Shown here in pieces: positions 8,063 through 16,661 of a stretch of 64,000 nt of DNA (positions are counted from its first letter, which is position 1; each line of letters begins with the position of its first letter). The stretch covers positions 1 to 64,000 of the forward strand of contig JADGEO010000004.1 of the NCBI GenBank assembly GCA_016744335.1, in the 5' to 3' direction. The DNA is from Anaerolineales bacterium (GTDB taxonomy: Bacteria; Chloroflexota; Anaerolineae; Anaerolineales; Villigracilaceae). The notes under the pieces were generated by a model. It saw nothing but the letters and a program-made list of their open reading frames with translations. It was not told the DNA's origin and did no database searches. A program made the position numbers and the translations under genes.

Positions 8063-8538
8063 AAGAAAAACTTGCCGATATGGGCATTGTTACTACAACC
8101 TTAGAGAAAGCTATGGGGTGGGGGCGTACCCGCGCCATGTGGCCCATGCTCTTCGGTTTGGCTTGTTGCGCTATCGAAATGATGGCGGCACAAGCCTCTG
8201 ATTATGATATGTCCCGTTTCGGGATGGAACTCATGCGCCCCAGTCCGCGCCAATCTGATTTGATGATTGTAGCGGGACGCGTTAGCCGAAAAATGGCACC
8301 CACCCTGCGTCATCTTTACGATCAAATGGCAGAACCAAAATGGGTGATTGCAATGGGCGATTGCGCCTCTACGGGTGGCGTTTTCAATAATTACGCCGTT
8401 GTTCAGGGGGTAGATGAGATTGTCCCCGTTGATATTTATATTTCAGGTTGCCCCCCACGCCCAGAAGCCTTGATTGGTGGCGTGATGGCACTTTATGAAA
8501 AAGTTGAAAAGATTAAGATAGAAAAAACTGAAGCGTAA
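8053..8538 (+). CDS. nuoB: NADH-quinone oxidoreductase subunit B
   Basis: The product has 161 residues. This subunit carries the terminal [4Fe-4S] cluster N2, which hands electrons to quinone. The ligands are visible: the tandem Cys pair in [11 protein letters not shown], Cys in MGDCASTGG and Cys in [13 protein letters not shown]. It starts inside the 3' end of nuoA. The 59-nt gap to nuoC holds short ATACGCAATACG-type repeat phrases rather than a promoter. Confidence 0.96.
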   Translation: MGVEEKLADMGIVTTTLEKAMGWGRTRAMWPMLFGLACCAIEMMAAQASDYDMSRFGMELMRPSPRQSDLMIVAGRVSRKMAPTLRHLYDQMAEPKWVIAMGDCASTGGVFNNYAVVQGVDEIVPVDIYISGCPPRPEALIGGVMALYEKVEKIKIEKTEA

Positions 8539-8597
8539 AGCCTGAAAGATAAAGCATAATACGCAATACGAACCACCCAACTAGAAACTACCTGACT

Positions 8598-9104
8598 ATG
8601 AAATTAGAAACTATCATTCAAAGTTTAGAAAAGGATTTTGGCGCAGTAGCCAAAGAGACCTTCGGAGAAGTAGAGCTAACGCTGGCTCCTGAAAATCTCG
8701 TCTCTGCCAGTCAAAAACTACGCGATGAATTTGACTTCGCCTTCCTTTCAACGATCTCGGCTGTAGATTATTTCCCTGAAGATGCACCACGTTATCACGT
8801 TATATACGTCTTGCGCTCTTTTAGCGAAAGTCTCCAACTAACTTTGCGGGTTCCTCTTGCAGGGAACGCCCCCCTAATCCCTACATTAACCAAAGTATAT
8901 AAAAACGCCAATTGGCGAGAGCGTGAGCTTTGGGATATGTTCGGCATAAAAGTAGAAGGGCACCCCGACCTGCGCCGCATTCTCATGCCCGATGATTGGG
9001 AAGGTCACCCTCTTCGCAAAGATTATCCATTGGGTTACGAAGAGCCACAGTTCAGTTTCAATTATAAAGAAATTGACCTTAGTAAACCACACGGGGAGCT
9101 TTAA
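8598..9104 (+). CDS. nuoC: NADH-quinone oxidoreductase subunit C
   Basis: The product has 168 residues, the 30-kDa subunit of the peripheral arm. The C-terminal signature is complete: ANWRERELWDMFGIKVEGHP then LRRILMPDDWEGHPLRKDYP. It is separate from nuoD, not fused as in E. coli, and sits only 3 nt before it. It is a scaffold at the quinone site and binds no cofactor itself. Confidence 0.95.
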   Translation: MKLETIIQSLEKDFGAVAKETFGEVELTLAPENLVSASQKLRDEFDFAFLSTISAVDYFPEDAPRYHVIYVLRSFSESLQLTLRVPLAGNAPLIPTLTKVYKNANWRERELWDMFGIKVEGHPDLRRILMPDDWEGHPLRKDYPLGYEEPQFSFNYKEIDLSKPHGEL

Positions 9105-9107
9105 ACT

Positions 9108-10346
9108 ATGTCTACACCTTATCCCCTTCCCGAAGTAAACCTTGAGCAAATCAAGCATCTTATTTCGCAACGTGCGCTTGATGGTGAAACAGTCCTCCTT
9201 AACATGGGGCCTCAGCATCCCAGCACGCACGGCGTCTTGCGACTTTTGCTCGAATTAGATGGCGAAAGTATTGTTACTTGTGTCCCAGATATAGGCTTTT
9301 TACACACTGGCGTTGAGAAAAATATGGAGGCGAAAACCTACCTCCAAGCCGAAGTGATGTCAGATCGTTTGGATTATCTGAATACAGTTGGTAATAATTT
9401 GGCTTACTGCCTAACAATAGAAAAAATGTTAGATTTAGACGTTCCGCCTCGCGCGCAAGCCCTGCGCGTGATACTCGCCGAATTACAGCGAATCGCCTCG
9501 CACCTGATTTGGATTGCAACCGCCTCATTAGATGTTGCCGCGATGTCTATGTTCCTCTACGCATTTCGTGAACGTGAGATTATCTTAGACGTACTCGAAC
9601 TCGTCTCAGGTCAGCGGATGATGACAACATATATCCGCCCCGGCGGCGTATGGCGCGATGTTCCTGTGGAATTTGATGCCGCTGTTCGCAATATCTTGGA
9701 CACTTTCCCAAAACGCATTGACGAATACGAAGATTTGCTCACCAGAAACCCGCTTTTCCTTGATCGCACAATGGGCATCGGTAAAATCTCAGCCGAAGAG
9801 GCAATCCAGTGGGGCATGTCAGGCGCTTCTCTTCGTGGTTCTGGTCCAGATTGGGATTTGAGAAAGAAACACCCTTATAGCGGTTACGAGCAATACGATT
9901 TCGAAGTCCCCACCGATGATAAAGGCGATGTCTACTCTCGCTATCTCGTTCGTGTTAAAGAAATGCGAGAATCGCTCAAAATTATCCAGCAGGCATTAGA
10001 CACCTTGCCTATGGGGCTTGTTCGCTCAAATAACAGAAAAATTGTTCCACCTCCGCGCTCAGAAATTGGCACAAGTATGGAAGCTCTCATCCACCATTTC
10101 AAATTGTGGACAGATGGTTTCGATGTACCCAAAGGGAGCGTTTACGCCGCAGTCGAATCGCCGCGTGGCGAGTTGGGCGTATTTATTGAGAGTGACGGCG
10201 GTCCGAAGCCCTATCGTATTCACTGGCGCACGCCCTCCTATAATAACTTGGAGGCTTTGCCCGTGATGACAGAAGGTTTGCTAATTGCCGACTTAGTTGC
10301 AATTATCGGAAGTATTGATATTGTTTTGGGAGATGTGGATCGATGA
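9108..10346 (+). CDS. nuoD: NADH-quinone oxidoreductase subunit D
   Basis: The product has 412 residues, the 49-kDa subunit descended from NiFe-hydrogenase large subunits. It forms the quinone pocket together with NuoB. Landmarks are NMGPQHPSTHGVLRLLLELD near residue 31, the GFLHTGVEK loop, SHLIWIATASLDVAA, RPGGVWRDVP, and the C-terminal GDVDR end, which lacks the hydrogenase metal cysteines as expected. It overlaps nuoE by 4 nt. Confidence 0.96.
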   Translation: MSTPYPLPEVNLEQIKHLISQRALDGETVLLNMGPQHPSTHGVLRLLLELDGESIVTCVPDIGFLHTGVEKNMEAKTYLQAEVMSDRLDYLNTVGNNLAYCLTIEKMLDLDVPPRAQALRVILAELQRIASHLIWIATASLDVAAMSMFLYAFREREIILDVLELVSGQRMMTTYIRPGGVWRDVPVEFDAAVRNILDTFPKRIDEYEDLLTRNPLFLDRTMGIGKISAEEAIQWGMSGASLRGSGPDWDLRKKHPYSGYEQYDFEVPTDDKGDVYSRYLVRVKEMRESLKIIQQALDTLPMGLVRSNNRKIVPPPRSEIGTSMEALIHHFKLWTDGFDVPKGSVYAAVESPRGELGVFIESDGGPKPYRIHWRTPSYNNLEALPVMTEGLLIADLVAIIGSIDIVLGDVDR

Positions 10347-10849
10347 GTTTAGCAGAAAAATATCCACAAGAAATTGAAAAAATTCTGGCAAAATACCCGC
10401 CAGAGCATAAGCGTTCGGCTGTGATGGCATTGCTTTATATGGCAATGCGTGAAGGTGGCTATATTAGCAAAGCCGACAAAGCCGATATTGCCAGTATGCT
10501 AGATATGACCACCACCGAAGTTTCTTCTATCGTTGGGTTTTATAGCCTTTTCCATGATGAAAAAGCAGGTCAATATCGGCTTCAAGTTTGTACAGACATT
10601 GGCTGTGCACTCAAAGGCGCAGACCAATATCTCGCCGATTTATGCGAAAAGCTAGACGTAAAACCCGGCGAGACCACAGAAGATGGCTTGATTACCATTG
10701 AAGAAGTAAAATGTTTAGCCGCTTGCGATAAAGCACCCATGTTCCAAGTGCAGAGTCCTGAAGGCATCAAATATCACGAGAAAATGACCGTTGATACGAC
10801 ATTAGCCTTGATTGAAGAGTTACGCAAAGATGCGCAGGAGGCAAAATAA
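10343..10849 (+). CDS. nuoE: NADH-quinone oxidoreductase subunit E
   Basis: The product has 168 residues, the 24-kDa thioredoxin-fold subunit carrying [2Fe-2S] cluster N1a. Two Cys pairs are visible: CTDIGC near residue 90 and CLAAC near residue 130. It works with NuoF and NuoG in the NADH dehydrogenase module. Its stop codon shares one base with the nuoF ATG. Confidence 0.94.
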   Translation: MSLAEKYPQEIEKILAKYPPEHKRSAVMALLYMAMREGGYISKADKADIASMLDMTTTEVSSIVGFYSLFHDEKAGQYRLQVCTDIGCALKGADQYLADLCEKLDVKPGETTEDGLITIEEVKCLAACDKAPMFQVQSPEGIKYHEKMTVDTTLALIEELRKDAQEAK

Positions 10850-12081
10850 TGGACTATATGCTTCTTCGTCATCGTGATATTAATAATATCAATCAGATAG
10901 ATACCTTCCTAAAAGAAGATGGTTTTGAAGGCTTTAAAAAAGCACTTAAAATGGAAACTGTCGATGTGACCAACGAAGTCAAAGCCGCAGGTTTACGCGG
11001 ACGCGGTGGCGCAGGTTTTCCCGCTGGTGTGAAATGGTCCTTTATGGACAATAACAACTGGCCCCATTATGTTGTTGCCAATGCCGATGAATCAGAGCCA
11101 GGCACCTTTAAAGACCGTGAGATTATGGAAAGCAACCCTTTCCAATTCTTGGAAGGTATAGCCATTGCATCTTATGCAGTTGGTGCAAATGCGGCTTATG
11201 TTTATTTGCGGGGTGAATTCTGGGAAGTAGCTCATTTTCTTGATGAAAAAATCGAAGAAATGGAAAAAGCAGGCTTCTTAGGCGAAAATATCCAAGGTAG
11301 TGAATACTCGCTAAAAATTTACACCCATTTGGGCGCAGGCGCATATATTTGCGGCGAAGAAACAGCCTTGCTTGAATCGATGGAAGGCAAGCGTGGACAA
11401 CCTCGCGTGCGTCCACCATTTCCCCCATCAGAAGGTCTCTATAATAAACCAACGGTTGTCAATAACGTAGAGACACTTTCGAGTGTTCCTTATATTATTA
11501 AAAACGGCGCAGAAGGATACAGGAAATTCGGCACCGAAAAAAGCCCCGGCACAAAGATTTTTTCCCTTTCAGGAAATGTAAATAATCCGGGCAATTACGA
11601 GCTTCCGCTCGGAACTACTTTCCGTGAGTTGATTTTTACGCATGGTGGCGGTATTCCTGATGGCAAATCCATCAAGGCGATTATGCCTGCAGGTGCATCA
11701 TCTTCGCTGATTGTAGCAAATGATGAAGCCCTCGACACAGCTATGGATTACGAGAGCGTGCCCAATGTTGGGGGCGATCTCGGTTCTGCATCTGTTATCG
11801 TAGTGGACGATTCAGTATCTCTCGATTGGCTCATCACAAAAACAATGGATTTCTTCCATCACGAATCTTGTGGTAAATGCACCCCCTGCCGTGAAGGCTC
11901 ATATTGGATGAAGAAACTTACTGAACGCATTCACAGTGGCGAAGGCACAGAAAAAGATGTAGAACTGCTCAAAGATGTAGCCTATCAAATTCAAGGTAAA
12001 ACCCTCTGTGCATTGGGAGAATTCTCAACCATGGCAGTTGTAACCTCGATTGAGCGTTTCCCAGAAGACTTTAAGATCTAA
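10849..12081 (+). CDS. nuoF: NADH-quinone oxidoreductase subunit F
   Basis: The product has 410 residues, the NADH- and FMN-binding 51-kDa subunit with [4Fe-4S] cluster N3. The flavin/NADH glycine-rich motif is GLRGRGGAGFPAG near residue 48. GAGAYICGEETALLESMEG and the cluster motif ESCGKCTPCREG (with a later Cys in KTLCALGEFS) follow. Its presence shows the complex is equipped for NADH, unlike the reduced 11-subunit versions. A 136-nt repeat-filled gap separates it from nuoG. Confidence 0.96.
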   Translation: MDYMLLRHRDINNINQIDTFLKEDGFEGFKKALKMETVDVTNEVKAAGLRGRGGAGFPAGVKWSFMDNNNWPHYVVANADESEPGTFKDREIMESNPFQFLEGIAIASYAVGANAAYVYLRGEFWEVAHFLDEKIEEMEKAGFLGENIQGSEYSLKIYTHLGAGAYICGEETALLESMEGKRGQPRVRPPFPPSEGLYNKPTVVNNVETLSSVPYIIKNGAEGYRKFGTEKSPGTKIFSLSGNVNNPGNYELPLGTTFRELIFTHGGGIPDGKSIKAIMPAGASSSLIVANDEALDTAMDYESVPNVGGDLGSASVIVVDDSVSLDWLITKTMDFFHHESCGKCTPCREGSYWMKKLTERIHSGEGTEKDVELLKDVAYQIQGKTLCALGEFSTMAVVTSIERFPEDFKI

Positions 12082-12102
12082 ACACAAAGATTACGAAGAT
12101 TC

Positions 12103-12193
12103 TTGTACACGGATTGTACGGATTACACGGAGAAAAACTTTTTGTTTTTTCTTCGCAACTTCAAAGCTCTTTTCCGTGAAACTCCGTGTACAA
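12103..12193. repeat. Inverted TTGTACACGG repeat inside the nuo operon
   Basis: TTGTACACGG (12103-12112) and CCGTGTACAA (12184-12193) flank further GGATTACACGGAG and CTTCGC phrases. The arrangement mirrors the repeat before the AOR gene (3714-3797). It fills most of the nuoF-nuoG gap and has produced a spurious upstream extension of the nuoG reading frame. A transcript through it could fold and be processed. Confidence 0.55.
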
Positions 12194-12217
12194 AAAAACA
12201 CGCAACAAGGTATTTTT

Positions 12218-14143
12218 ATGACCAAAGATATTACTCTCACAATTGATGGCAAAGAAGTCAGTGTCCCTGCTGGTACGCTGATTCCCGATGCCGCCAAAAA
12301 AATTGGCATAGACATCCCCGTCTTTTGCTACCATCCTAAAATGGAACCGGTTGGCATGTGTCGCCAATGTCTCGTTGAAATTGGCCGCCCAGCTTTTGAC
12401 CGCACCACGGGTGAAGCCGTTCTCGAAGAAGATGGCTCACCGAAAATCAATTGGGGCTGGAAACTTGAAACATCCTGCACCAATCCTGTTTCTGAGGGCA
12501 TGGTTGTTAACACCAAGAGCGAGAAAGCAGTTAAAGGACAGAATGAGATGCTTGAGTTCCAACTCCTTTCGCATCCGCTCGATTGCCCCGTTTGCGATAA
12601 AGGTGGCGAATGTCTCCTGCAAGATTTGACACTCGCACATGGTGGCACAGAAAGCCGTTTCAACTTTGACGAAAAACGTCATGCCGAGAAAAAAGTTGCC
12701 CTTAGCGACCTCATCTGGCTCGACCGTGAACGCTGTATTCAGTGTGGACGTTGTGTCCGTTTCCAGAGTGAAATTGTTGGTGAAGCCGTACTCGGATTTG
12801 AAGCGCGTGGTAGTCACACTCAAATTATGACCACATCTGAGCCTGGTTTCGACTCAGCATTTTCAGGTAACACCACCGATATTTGCCCAGTCGGCGCACT
12901 CACCACTGCGCAGTTCCGTTTTGGTGCACGCCCCTGGGAAATGGAAGCAACTGCGTCTGTTTGTACAGAATGTCCCGTTGGCTGTAATACCGTTCTCAAC
13001 ACCCGCCGTGATGTGAAAACTGGCGGAAAAGTAGTTGTCAAACGCGTGATGCCCCGCCAAAATGAAAGTGTCAATGAAACTTGGATTTGCGATAAAGGCA
13101 GATTTACCGATTTTTCAGCAGATTCTCGTCTCACGGCTCCTTCTATTGGTTGGACAGATGCGATAGCGAGCGCGGCTCAAAACTTGAGTGCCGCTGACGA
13201 ACCGATTTTTGTCGTAGACGGAAGCCTACCCAACGAAGACCTTTTCAACATTAAGTCTCTTGCTGACGAAGTTGGCGCAAAAGCTTATTGCTATAGTGAA
13301 GTAGGCGGTGGTGAATTAACCACAAAGTCTGGCACTTATGGCAAATCAGGTGCTGGTGATGCCATCTTGGTTATCGGCTCAGACCTTTATGTGGATGCCC
13401 CAATTTTCTGGCTTCGAGCGAAACAAGCAGTAGATCGTGGCGCAACTTTGATTGTTGCGACAGAAGAAGAAACTCGTTTAGATAATTTTGCTTCAACCGT
13501 AGTTCGTGATTTTGCTCAGGGTTTAGAAGCCGCGAAAGAAGCCTTTTCCAAAGCTGAAAATACCGTTATTCTTTATAAAGGTGACGATGCCCTTGCTCAA
13601 TCTTGTGCTGATTTGAACCCCACTAGCTTAGTGGGTGTTTGGAATGATGCCAATACACAAGGTGCATGGGAAATGGGCTACGAAGCCATTTCCGATTTAG
13701 ATGTGCTGAAAGGCAAAACAGTGTACGTTGCTGGCAAATCTGCTCTCGTGGCATCTGCTCTTGAAGTGGCAAAATTTGTTGTTGCGCAGACCGCTGAAGA
13801 CGTACAGATTGCTGTATCCATAACGGAAGCAAGTGGAAGCAAGTGCGTTACGCTCCCTTCCCGCAATATATCTGAAAGTTTGGGCACATTCACATCCGCT
13901 GAAAGACGCGTCCAATTATTTCATCCCGCAGTTCCTGCAGAGGGTGATACTTTGCCCGGCTTTGTGATTACAGCACAAGTTGCTGAGAAAATGGGCGTAA
14001 CTTTAGATATTGAAGCCGAAGATATTTTTGCCAATTTCTTTGACTTGAGTTACGCAGATTTGTCAAAAACAAACCCCGAAGAGAAGTTACTCATCGGCGG
14101 GAATTGTTACGAAAACACGCAGGGTGTGGGCGTACAGCTTTAG
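12218..14143 (+). CDS. nuoG: NADH-quinone oxidoreductase subunit G
   Basis: The product has 641 residues, the 75-kDa iron-sulfur subunit. In order it shows a plant-type [2Fe-2S] site (CYHPKMEPVGMCRQC, residues 37-51), the His/Cys N5 site (HPLDCPVCDKGGEC), the N4 site (RCIQCGRCVRF and CPVGAL), and an extra Cys-x2-Cys-x3-Cys-x34-Cys set (CTECPVGC ... WICDKGRF) at the start of the molybdopterin-like domain. That domain has no sign of pterin binding and is shorter than in E. coli (about 908 residues in total). The start is the ATG at 12218. The frame is open further upstream only because it runs through repeat DNA. Confidence 0.94.
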   Translation: MTKDITLTIDGKEVSVPAGTLIPDAAKKIGIDIPVFCYHPKMEPVGMCRQCLVEIGRPAFDRTTGEAVLEEDGSPKINWGWKLETSCTNPVSEGMVVNTKSEKAVKGQNEMLEFQLLSHPLDCPVCDKGGECLLQDLTLAHGGTESRFNFDEKRHAEKKVALSDLIWLDRERCIQCGRCVRFQSEIVGEAVLGFEARGSHTQIMTTSEPGFDSAFSGNTTDICPVGALTTAQFRFGARPWEMEATASVCTECPVGCNTVLNTRRDVKTGGKVVVKRVMPRQNESVNETWICDKGRFTDFSADSRLTAPSIGWTDAIASAAQNLSAADEPIFVVDGSLPNEDLFNIKSLADEVGAKAYCYSEVGGGELTTKSGTYGKSGAGDAILVIGSDLYVDAPIFWLRAKQAVDRGATLIVATEEETRLDNFASTVVRDFAQGLEAAKEAFSKAENTVILYKGDDALAQSCADLNPTSLVGVWNDANTQGAWEMGYEAISDLDVLKGKTVYVAGKSALVASALEVAKFVVAQTAEDVQIAVSITEASGSKCVTLPSRNISESLGTFTSAERRVQLFHPAVPAEGDTLPGFVITAQVAEKMGVTLDIEAEDIFANFFDLSYADLSKTNPEEKLLIGGNCYENTQGVGVQL

Positions 14144-14190
14144 AAAGCTTTTTCGAACACGGAGTGTTCTAAAAAATAGAAGGAAGTCTT

Positions 14191-15282
14191 ATGGACTCTG
14201 CTCTAATTTGGGAAATGGTCATCAAATCCTTAGTTTTGATTTTAGCCTTACTGACTGGATTCGCATACCTGACCTATTATGAAAGGCGTGGATTAGCGCG
14301 TATTCAGTCTCGTGTGGGACCGAATCGTGCAGGTCCTGCTGGGCTTTTACAGCCGATTGCCGATGCGGTTAAACTAATTTTTAAAGAAGAGTTTACCCCT
14401 GGCCAAGCCTATAAAGTCATTTTTATTTTGGCACCGATTATTACGGTTATTCCTGCCATTTTGATTACCGCTACAGTTCCTTGGGGCGGTACGGTGACTA
14501 TTGGCGGGCGTGAAGTAATGCTCGGGATTGCTGATATAAATATAGGTGTTCTTTATATTATGTCAGTGGCATCTATTGCGGTTTACGGTGTGGTTTTAGC
14601 AGGCTGGGCGAGCAATAATAAATATGCCATGATGGGCGGGTTACGCTCTACGGCGCAGATGATTAGCTACGAATTGGCTCTTGGACTTTCTTTCGTTGGT
14701 GTGATTTTGCTGGCTAATTCGATGAGAATGACCGAGATTGTTGAAGCGCAACGTGGCTTATGGTTCGCTTTCTTGCAACCTGTTGGCGCAGTGGTCTTTT
14801 TCTTTGCAACTTTGGCAGAATTAAATCGTGGTCCTTTCGATATGCCCGAAGCCGAGCAGGAACTTTCTGCTGGCTATAACGTGGAATACTCAGGGATGAA
14901 ATTTGCCCTTTTCTTCATGGCAGAATATACAAAGATGGTTTCAATTTCTGCAATTATCGCCACGCTTTTCTGGGGTGGTTATCGTGGTCCTTTTATTGAC
15001 ACGATGCCAGGATTGGGCCCGCTTTATATGTTTATTAAAATTTTCTTTATCCTTTTCATGATGATTTGGGTGCGAGCCTCTTGGCCCCGCATTCGCTACG
15101 ATCGCCTAATGGATTTAGGATGGAAAATTTTACTTCCACTTTCTTTGAGCTTGGTTTTTATTAATGCTACAGGCATATTGCTTAATCAGATGTGGTTGAT
15201 ACCGCTTCTTTCTATTGGGGCTGGTTTCTTGGCTATTCAAGCTATCAATCTTTCTCTAAGGAGGAAGGAAAATGCTCGTTGA
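14191..15282 (+). CDS. nuoH: NADH-quinone oxidoreductase subunit H
   Basis: The product has 363 residues and eight or so membrane helices. It is the membrane subunit that contacts the quinone channel. Signature stretches are YYERRGLARIQSRVGPNRAG and GLLQPIADAVKL near the N-terminus, the acidic loop ELNRGPFDMPEAEQEL, and WVRASWPRIRYDRLMDLGWK near the C-terminus. Its 3' end overlaps nuoI by 11 nt. Confidence 0.96.
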   Translation: MDSALIWEMVIKSLVLILALLTGFAYLTYYERRGLARIQSRVGPNRAGPAGLLQPIADAVKLIFKEEFTPGQAYKVIFILAPIITVIPAILITATVPWGGTVTIGGREVMLGIADINIGVLYIMSVASIAVYGVVLAGWASNNKYAMMGGLRSTAQMISYELALGLSFVGVILLANSMRMTEIVEAQRGLWFAFLQPVGAVVFFFATLAELNRGPFDMPEAEQELSAGYNVEYSGMKFALFFMAEYTKMVSISAIIATLFWGGYRGPFIDTMPGLGPLYMFIKIFFILFMMIWVRASWPRIRYDRLMDLGWKILLPLSLSLVFINATGILLNQMWLIPLLSIGAGFLAIQAINLSLRRKENAR

Positions 15283-15775
15283 ACTTCTTCGTGGTCTAAA
15301 AACCACCTTCAAGATGATGCTAGATAAGCCGGTTACGATTCAGTATCCGGAGCAAAAACGCGAAGTTCGCCCGCGCTATAGGGGAAAGCACGAACTTAAG
15401 CGTTACGATAATGGGTTAGAAAAATGTATTGGTTGTGCTCTCTGCGCCGCCGCCTGCCCAGCAGACGCGATTTTTGTTGAAGCTGGTGAAAATACAGATG
15501 AAGTCCGATTCTCCCCCGGAGATCGCTACGCCAGCACTTATGAGATTAATCTCTTGCGTTGTATCTATTGCGGATACTGCGAAGATGCTTGTCCCACTGG
15601 TGCAATCGAATTAGAGCACGAATACGATATTAATTTCTCCTCTCGTTTAGATGCGATTGCCGACAAAGATAAAATGCTTGTTTCTTTGGCTAACGATTTG
15701 TCTACGCCACAAGAAACAAAGCCGGGCACTTTTACTCGCTCTATTCCTGATATGGAGAATCCAGCGGATTATTAA
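15272..15775 (+). CDS. nuoI: NADH-quinone oxidoreductase subunit I
   Basis: The product has 167 residues, a ferredoxin-like subunit with two [4Fe-4S] clusters, N6a and N6b: CIGCALCAAACP and CIYCGYCEDACP, each Cys-x2-Cys-x2-Cys-x3-Cys-Pro. It carries electrons from NuoG to NuoB. GAGGAAGGAAA before the ATG is a strong ribosome site inside the nuoH tail. Confidence 0.96.
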   Translation: MLVELLRGLKTTFKMMLDKPVTIQYPEQKREVRPRYRGKHELKRYDNGLEKCIGCALCAAACPADAIFVEAGENTDEVRFSPGDRYASTYEINLLRCIYCGYCEDACPTGAIELEHEYDINFSSRLDAIADKDKMLVSLANDLSTPQETKPGTFTRSIPDMENPADY

Positions 15776-15843
15776 GAGACATCAGATTTCAAATATCAGG
15801 CAAAAAAAGCTGATGATTGAAGTCTAAAGTCTGAGGTCTAAGT

Positions 15844-16347
15844 ATGACAGTTTTTATAATACTCGCCCTAGTGGCAATCATCACTGCCTTAGGCATGTTG
15901 ATCAGTCGCAATGCAGTTTATTCTGCTCTGTTTCTGGTGCTAAACTTTGCCACAGTCGCCGTTTTTTATCTTTTATTGGGCGCACCATTTATCGCCATTA
16001 CCCAAGTTACGGTATATGCAGGCGCGATTATGGTGCTTTTCCTCTTCGTTATCATGCTCTTGGGCACAGATGAATTAGAAGATACTGATAACCTCACATG
16101 GCAGAGACCCCTTGCAATTGGTCTTGCCGTTGTTTTGGTCGTAGAAGGCATTTATTTGATGCTCTCCCAAAATACACTGGGGTTTATCACAACCCCATCA
16201 GAAGATTTGGGAAGCCCCCAAGCTATCGGTGATATGCTCTTTAGCAAGTACTTACTACCTTTTGAAGCAACCTCAATTTTGCTCTTGGTAGCGATGGTTG
16301 GTGCTATTGTCCTAACCGTCAAAAATAAGAAAGGAGAGCAAAGCTAA
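15844..16347 (+). CDS. nuoJ: NADH-quinone oxidoreductase subunit J
   Basis: The product has 167 residues with five predicted helices. The conserved third-helix segment is [19 protein letters not shown], the pi-bulge helix that couples the quinone site to the proton channels. The 68-nt gap before it contains CATCAG/CTGATG repeat phrases. It shares one base with the start of nuoK. Confidence 0.94.
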   Translation: MTVFIILALVAIITALGMLISRNAVYSALFLVLNFATVAVFYLLLGAPFIAITQVTVYAGAIMVLFLFVIMLLGTDELEDTDNLTWQRPLAIGLAVVLVVEGIYLMLSQNTLGFITTPSEDLGSPQAIGDMLFSKYLLPFEATSILLLVAMVGAIVLTVKNKKGEQS

Positions 16348-16655
16348 TGAATGCTGTTCCTGTAAATTACTATATTATTCTCTCCGCAATTTTATTTACC
16401 ATTGGTGCATTGGGCGTACTCATTCGGAGAAATGCGCTGGTCATTTTCATGTCTATCGAACTCATGCTTAACGCGGCAAACTTAGCCTTAGTCGCATTTT
16501 CTAGTGCAAATGCGCAATTAGACGGACAAATTTTCGTCTTTTTCATTATGACAGTTGCCGCCGCAGAAGTAGCGGTTGGGCTGGCACTAATTGTTGCCGT
16601 TTTCCGCACCAAGAAAAGCATTGATGTTGACCAAATCAACGTCTTAAAAGGATAA
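16347..16655 (+). CDS. nuoK: NADH-quinone oxidoreductase subunit K
   Basis: The product has 102 residues and three helices, and is homologous to MrpC. The two buried glutamates essential for proton transfer are in [13 protein letters not shown] and [17 protein letters not shown]. It lies 6 nt before nuoL. Confidence 0.95.
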   Translation: MNAVPVNYYIILSAILFTIGALGVLIRRNALVIFMSIELMLNAANLALVAFSSANAQLDGQIFVFFIMTVAAAEVAVGLALIVAVFRTKKSIDVDQINVLKG

Positions 16656-16661
16656 GCCAAT

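Noticed and set aside
12050..12217. Long N-terminal extension of the NuoG frame (56 extra residues)
   Set aside because: It is encoded entirely by intergenic inverted repeats. The conserved protein begins at the ATG at 12218.
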